Shown piece by piece: positions 60,799 to 64,000 of a DNA stretch of 64,000 nt. Location of the stretch: NCBI GenBank assembly GCA_014138725.1, contig JACJID010000004.1, positions 682,001 to 746,000 of the forward strand. Direction: 5' to 3'. Origin of the DNA: Kutzneria viridogrisea (lineage in GTDB: Bacteria; Actinomycetota; Actinomycetes; Mycobacteriales; Pseudonocardiaceae). A program made the position numbers and the translations under genes. How positions within the stretch are numbered: position 1 is the stretch's first letter; each line of letters opens with the position of its first letter. The notes beneath the pieces were generated by a model. It saw nothing but the letters and a program-made list of their open reading frames with translations, was not told where the DNA came from and made no database searches.

Positions 60799-61794
60799 TC
60801 AGGGCAGGGACCGGGTGGCGAAGAAGTCCCACATGATCGAGGAGATGTTCGGGCCCATCGGGTCGGCGTAGCGGCCCTTGCCGCCGCCGGGCCACTTGTG
60901 GGCCAGCCCCGCCACCAGGTACTTCTCGATCAGCGGGGCGCCGCCGCCGCGCGCGGTGAAACTGGTGTGCGTGTACGGGTGCTCCCCCGGGTTGGCCACG
61001 TGCTCGGTCGCGTCGGGCACGTCGTCCACGTCACCGTTGAGCTGACCGTCCACGGCCAGGTCGTCGAGGGCAGCCCACTGGGAGACCAGGCGGTCGGCCA
61101 TGACCGGCGGCACCGTCGTGTCGGCGTCACCCTGCTCGACCAGCATCGGCACCTGGCGGGCGCGCGGCCCCATCTCGGCGTAGGCCAGCTTCGCGGTGTC
61201 CACCGGGGTCACCCTGTCCGGGTCCTTCGGATCGACCTTGTCGAAGGCGTACTCCCCGCCGGCCAGCGAGGCCGCCGATGCGTACACGTCGGGGTAGGTC
61301 ACCGCCATGATCACCGCCATCCCGGCCCCCGAGGAGGCGCCGACAACGTGCACCCGCTTGGGGTCGGCGTGGTAGTCGCACACCACGTCCTGGGTGGCCC
61401 CGGCCACCAGTGAGGGCTCCCCGCTGCCCCGGTGCTCGTGTTCCGGCTTGGTCGCGTTCCAGCAGCCCGCCAGATTGCGCAGCGGGTCCTGGGTCGGGTA
61501 GACGACGATGAACCCCTTGGCGTCGGCCACCTCGTTGAACCGGCTGGTGTCCCGCATCGAGTTGGACAGGTAGCCGCTCATCAGGCAGCCGTGCAGGGCC
61601 ACCACCACCGGCAGCTGCCGCCCCGGCTGGTAGGCCGGCGGCAGGTGCACCTCGTACTTCACGTGCCCTGAGGCGTTGACGAACTCGCCGTGCTCGTCAC
61701 GGCCCTGGGCCGCGGTGGCCGTGCCGGCCAGCAGCGGCAGCGCGACCCCCACGGCAGCGGCCACGGCCAGCGCACGCTTGGTCTTGTTCCCCAT
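60799..61794 (-). CDS. Secreted PHB-depolymerase-like esterase
   Basis: 331 aa from ATG 61794 (GTG 61797 possible) after GAGGGG. A Sec signal peptide (residues about 1-30, ALAVAAAVGVALPLLAGTATAAQ) precedes an LPQC/esterase-PHB domain: YEVHLPPAYQPGRQLPVVVALHGCLMSG (oxyanion hole), nucleophile GASSGAGM (GxSxG), and the acid/base (GDADTTVPP; VAGLAHKWPGG). It hydrolyses polyhydroxyalkanoate or other esters extracellularly. It has no substrate-binding domain. Confidence 0.92.
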   Translation of the reverse strand: MGNKTKRALAVAAAVGVALPLLAGTATAAQGRDEHGEFVNASGHVKYEVHLPPAYQPGRQLPVVVALHGCLMSGYLSNSMRDTSRFNEVADAKGFIVVYPTQDPLRNLAGCWNATKPEHEHRGSGEPSLVAGATQDVVCDYHADPKRVHVVGASSGAGMAVIMAVTYPDVYASAASLAGGEYAFDKVDPKDPDRVTPVDTAKLAYAEMGPRARQVPMLVEQGDADTTVPPVMADRLVSQWAALDDLAVDGQLNGDVDDVPDATEHVANPGEHPYTHTSFTARGGGAPLIEKYLVAGLAHKWPGGGKGRYADPMGPNISSIMWDFFATRSLP

Positions 61795-61893
61795 CACAGG
61801 TCCCCTCGCCGGAGTGAACTCCCCTCACACATCCTGGGCAATCAACCTCGTTGCTGACTATCGGCACGGGTCCAAGGCTGGTAGACGGTTCTT

Positions 61894-63123
61894 GTGACCG
61901 ATCACAAGGCACACCTGACGATCAACGGGACCGTGCTGTACCGCTGGCTGCTCACCGAGCGGCGCAGGCTCGCCCAGCGGCTGGTGCGCCAGTTCGGCAG
62001 GGAGATCCCGGCCTACCAACGACTCCCCGATTCCGAGCTGATCAACATCTCCCGCGCGACCGAGACGAACCTCCAGGTGTTCGCGCAGTCCCTGCGGGAC
62101 CGGACCAGCCCGGACCTCGCCGACCTGGCGGGGCCGATCACCACCTCGGCCGCCCAGCGCGCGGGTGAGGGCTTCCCGCTGGACGCCGTGATGGCCGCGT
62201 ACAGCACGGGCATGCTGGAGACCTGGCGCGCGATGGTCACCGACGCGCGGCCCGAGGACTTCGCGGATGTGCTGGCCTGCACCGAACTCGTGCTGGGCTA
62301 CATCCAGCGGGCCTGCACCGCGGTGGCGGCGGCCTACCTGGAGGAGCGCCGCCGCATGGACAGCGACGAGCAGCACCGCCGGTACACCCTGTTCTCCGCG
62401 CTGGTGCGGGGTGAGCCGCCCGAGGGACCGGCCGCCCGCGCCGGGATCCAACTACCCGAGCGCTACCTGGTGCTGAGCCTGACCTTCGAGCAGCACACCG
62501 ACGAGCGGGTCGCCGGGGTGGGCGCCGCGATGGCCGCGCAGCGCAAGGTGTACCGGGCCACCGAGGTGCTGCGCCGGTCGGCGGGCGACGGGGTGCTGTC
62601 CCTGCTCGACCCCACCGGCGGCACGGTGCTGCTGCCGGTGACCGGCACGGACTGGTCGGCGCTGGTGGCCGAGGTGGGCGCGGCCACCGGGGTACCGGTC
62701 CGCGCCGCCGGGGTCCTGGCCGAACCGGCCCAGGTCGCCCCGGCCACCCAGCAGACCGCCGAGATGCTGGAACTCGTTGTGGCGCTGGGCAGACCGCCCG
62801 GCCTGTACCAGCTCGCCGACGTGCTGCTGGAGTACCAGCTGACCAGACCGAGCGCGGCCCGTGACGAGCTGGGCAGGCTGCTGGCCCCGCTGGAGCAGCA
62901 CCCGGACCTGCTGTCCACAGTGGAGACCTACCTGCGACTGGGCCTGGACCGGCGGCGCACCGCGGCAACCCTGCACCTGCACCCGAACACGATCGACTAC
63001 CGGGTGCGCCGCGCCGTGGCGCTGACCGGGCTCGACCCGGCCGATCCCCAGCAGCTGCAACAGATCGGCGCCGCGCTGGTGATCCGCAGGCTCGGTCAGC
63101 GGGCGCGGGCCGCGCGCAGGTAG
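61894..63123 (+). CDS. PucR/CdaR-family regulator
   Basis: 409 aa from a GTG. The N-terminal part is helical with no PucR domain; residues about 225-350 hold a GGDEF-like fold, and the C-terminal PucR HTH is LLSTVETYLRLGLDRRRTAATLHLHPNTIDYRVRRAVALTGLDPADP. Such regulators control diverse catabolic or secondary metabolite genes; the target is unknown. The gene ends 28 bp inside the convergent ABC ATPase gene. Confidence 0.88.
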   Translation: MTDHKAHLTINGTVLYRWLLTERRRLAQRLVRQFGREIPAYQRLPDSELINISRATETNLQVFAQSLRDRTSPDLADLAGPITTSAAQRAGEGFPLDAVMAAYSTGMLETWRAMVTDARPEDFADVLACTELVLGYIQRACTAVAAAYLEERRRMDSDEQHRRYTLFSALVRGEPPEGPAARAGIQLPERYLVLSLTFEQHTDERVAGVGAAMAAQRKVYRATEVLRRSAGDGVLSLLDPTGGTVLLPVTGTDWSALVAEVGAATGVPVRAAGVLAEPAQVAPATQQTAEMLELVVALGRPPGLYQLADVLLEYQLTRPSAARDELGRLLAPLEQHPDLLSTVETYLRLGLDRRRTAATLHLHPNTIDYRVRRAVALTGLDPADPQQLQQIGAALVIRRLGQRARAARR

Positions 63124-63935
63124 CCCAGCACCAGCGCCTCCAGGGTCGGCTGCTCCCCCGCCCAGCCCTCGGGCACCGATTCCCCGCGCACCAACAGGGT
63201 TGCCTGTCGCTCGGTGCTGCTGGCCTGCACGACCCCGTCCACCGAGGCTGCCCGCGAGGCAGGACCCACCAGCACGCGGTGTTCGGCGAGCAGGTCCTCG
63301 ATCGGCCCGGTGAGCCGGACCGCCCCGCCGATCAGCAGCACCAGGTGGTCGCAGACGTCGTGCAGGTCGCTGAGCAGGTGCGAGGACATCACCAGGGTCA
63401 TGCCCCGGTCGGCGACCTCGCCCATCAGCAGCCGCAGCGTCTCGTCGCGGGCCAGCGGGTCCAGGGCCGAGAGCGGCTCGTCCAGCAGCAGCAGGTCCGG
63501 CTCGCGGCCCAGCGCGAGCGCGATGCCCACCTGGGTGCGCGCCCCCTCGGACAACGTGTGCACGCGGGCGTCCAGTGGGACCTCGGCCTGGTCCAGCACC
63601 TGCACGGCACGCCGCTGGGCCCAGCGCTGGTTGAACGCGCGCCCCAGCCGCAGGGTCTCGGCCACGGTGAGCCTGCCGTACAGCGGCCGGTTCTGCGCGA
63701 GGTAGCCGACCTGCGGGTGGGTGCGCCCGGTGGGCCGCTCGCCGAACACGCGCAGCTCGCCGCTGCTCGGCTTGAGCAGCCCGGCCGCCAGCGCGAGCAG
63801 GGTGGACTTGCCCGCGCCGTTCGGTCCGACCAGGGCCGTCACCGCCCCCTCCGGCACGGCGAACTCGCAGCCGTCCAGGGCCCGCTTGCCCCGGTAGGAC
63901 TTGACCAGTCGGTGTGCGCTCAGCGCACTGTCCAT
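63096..63935 (-). CDS. ABC transporter ATP-binding protein
   Basis: 279 aa from the ATG at 63935 (TGATG overlap with the upstream gene). Walker A GPNGAGKST, the Q-loop in GYLAQNRPLYGRLTVAETL, Walker B DLLLLDEPLSALD, H-loop SSHLLSDLHDVCD. The signature, normally LSGGQ, is the variant LSEGARTQVGIALALG. This is a drug/lipid exporter type (CcmA-like). The membrane component is not in the window, so it lies upstream, to the right. Confidence 0.93.
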   Translation of the reverse strand: MDSALSAHRLVKSYRGKRALDGCEFAVPEGAVTALVGPNGAGKSTLLALAAGLLKPSSGELRVFGERPTGRTHPQVGYLAQNRPLYGRLTVAETLRLGRAFNQRWAQRRAVQVLDQAEVPLDARVHTLSEGARTQVGIALALGREPDLLLLDEPLSALDPLARDETLRLLMGEVADRGMTLVMSSHLLSDLHDVCDHLVLLIGGAVRLTGPIEDLLAEHRVLVGPASRAASVDGVVQASSTERQATLLVRGESVPEGWAGEQPTLEALVLGYLRAARAR

Positions 63936-64000
63936 CAGAACTGCCCTTCGCCGGTGGGATAGCGCTCCTCGCGCACGTCCCCGTACAGCGCGTCCACGTC
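63935..64000 (-). CDS. C-terminal fragment of an unidentified gene
   Basis: The last 21 codons (DVDALYGDVREERYPTGEGQF, stop at 63935-63937) of a gene that begins beyond the right edge. It overlaps the ABC ATPase start. Such positions often hold a GntR-type regulator or a permease, but this short piece is not diagnostic. Confidence 0.5.
   Translation of the reverse strand, partial: DVDALYGDVREERYPTGEGQF

Overview
The window is a very GC-rich chromosomal segment from an actinomycete, most likely of the Pseudonocardiaceae type. This is inferred from extreme GC bias, many GTG starts, GTGA/TGATG gene overlaps, an ergothioneine cluster, Ddn-like deazaflavin-dependent enzymes, a PA2928-family protein, IdeR/DmdR-type iron boxes and rare TTA codons. 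No rRNA, tRNA or CRISPR array was seen.

Layout. 1-6.5 kb (minus): a three-gene NTP-dependent conflict cassette. It encodes a VMAP-type adaptor with an effector-associated domain, a MoxR-type AAA+ ATPase, and a giant protein joining a SAV_2336-like vWA region, a TIR domain and a WD40 propeller that runs off the left edge. 6.7-9.7 kb: a solo mraY and a two-gene ABC exporter. 9.7-12.6 kb: aconitase (acn) with a recognisable AcnR operator in its promoter. 12.8-15.3 kb: an XRE regulator, a 72-aa ORF and a multi-TM protein with a TIR-like-looking cytoplasmic tail. 15.3-19.6 kb: a methyltransferase, a PA2928-family protein, a serine hydrolase, a hypothetical protein and a Ddn-like enzyme. 19.6-23.9 kb: egtABCD (ergothioneine). 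24-27 kb: a membrane-anchored STAND/NLR-like ATPase beside a small protein sharing its N-terminal RHIM/amyloid-like motif.

27-31.8 kb: a secreted multidomain sugar dehydrogenase, an AcnR-like TetR regulator and small proteins. 31.9-36.9 kb: a three-gene cluster of a double glycosyltransferase, a HemN-like radical SAM enzyme and a zinc-ribbon methyltransferase with an early TTA codon. 36.9-37.5 kb: intact iron boxes in front of decayed hmuT/hmuU remnants. 37.6-47.4 kb: regulators, a SulP transporter, a GAF histidine kinase/NarL pair, an SDR-VOC-QueA-like operon, a SRPBCC protein, a STAS protein and DUF5994. 47.4-55.2 kb: pirin, a response-regulator/PP2C-kinase-response-regulator module, AraC, MBL, PLD and a frameshifted cadD. 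55.2-64 kb: clustered palindromic repeats, HutD, a Crp with a cyclase-like partner and a CRP-type site, pobA with an IclR regulator, VanZ-RDD, a PHB-depolymerase-like esterase, PucR and an ABC ATPase.

Most of the window is ordinary actinobacterial core and accessory metabolism. The strongest candidates for unusual biology are the TIR/vWA/MoxR/VMAP cassette, the STAND plus amyloid-motif pair, the membrane TIR-like cassette and the GT-radical SAM-methyltransferase cluster. A family of imperfect palindromes and a short direct-repeat family are scattered between the genes.
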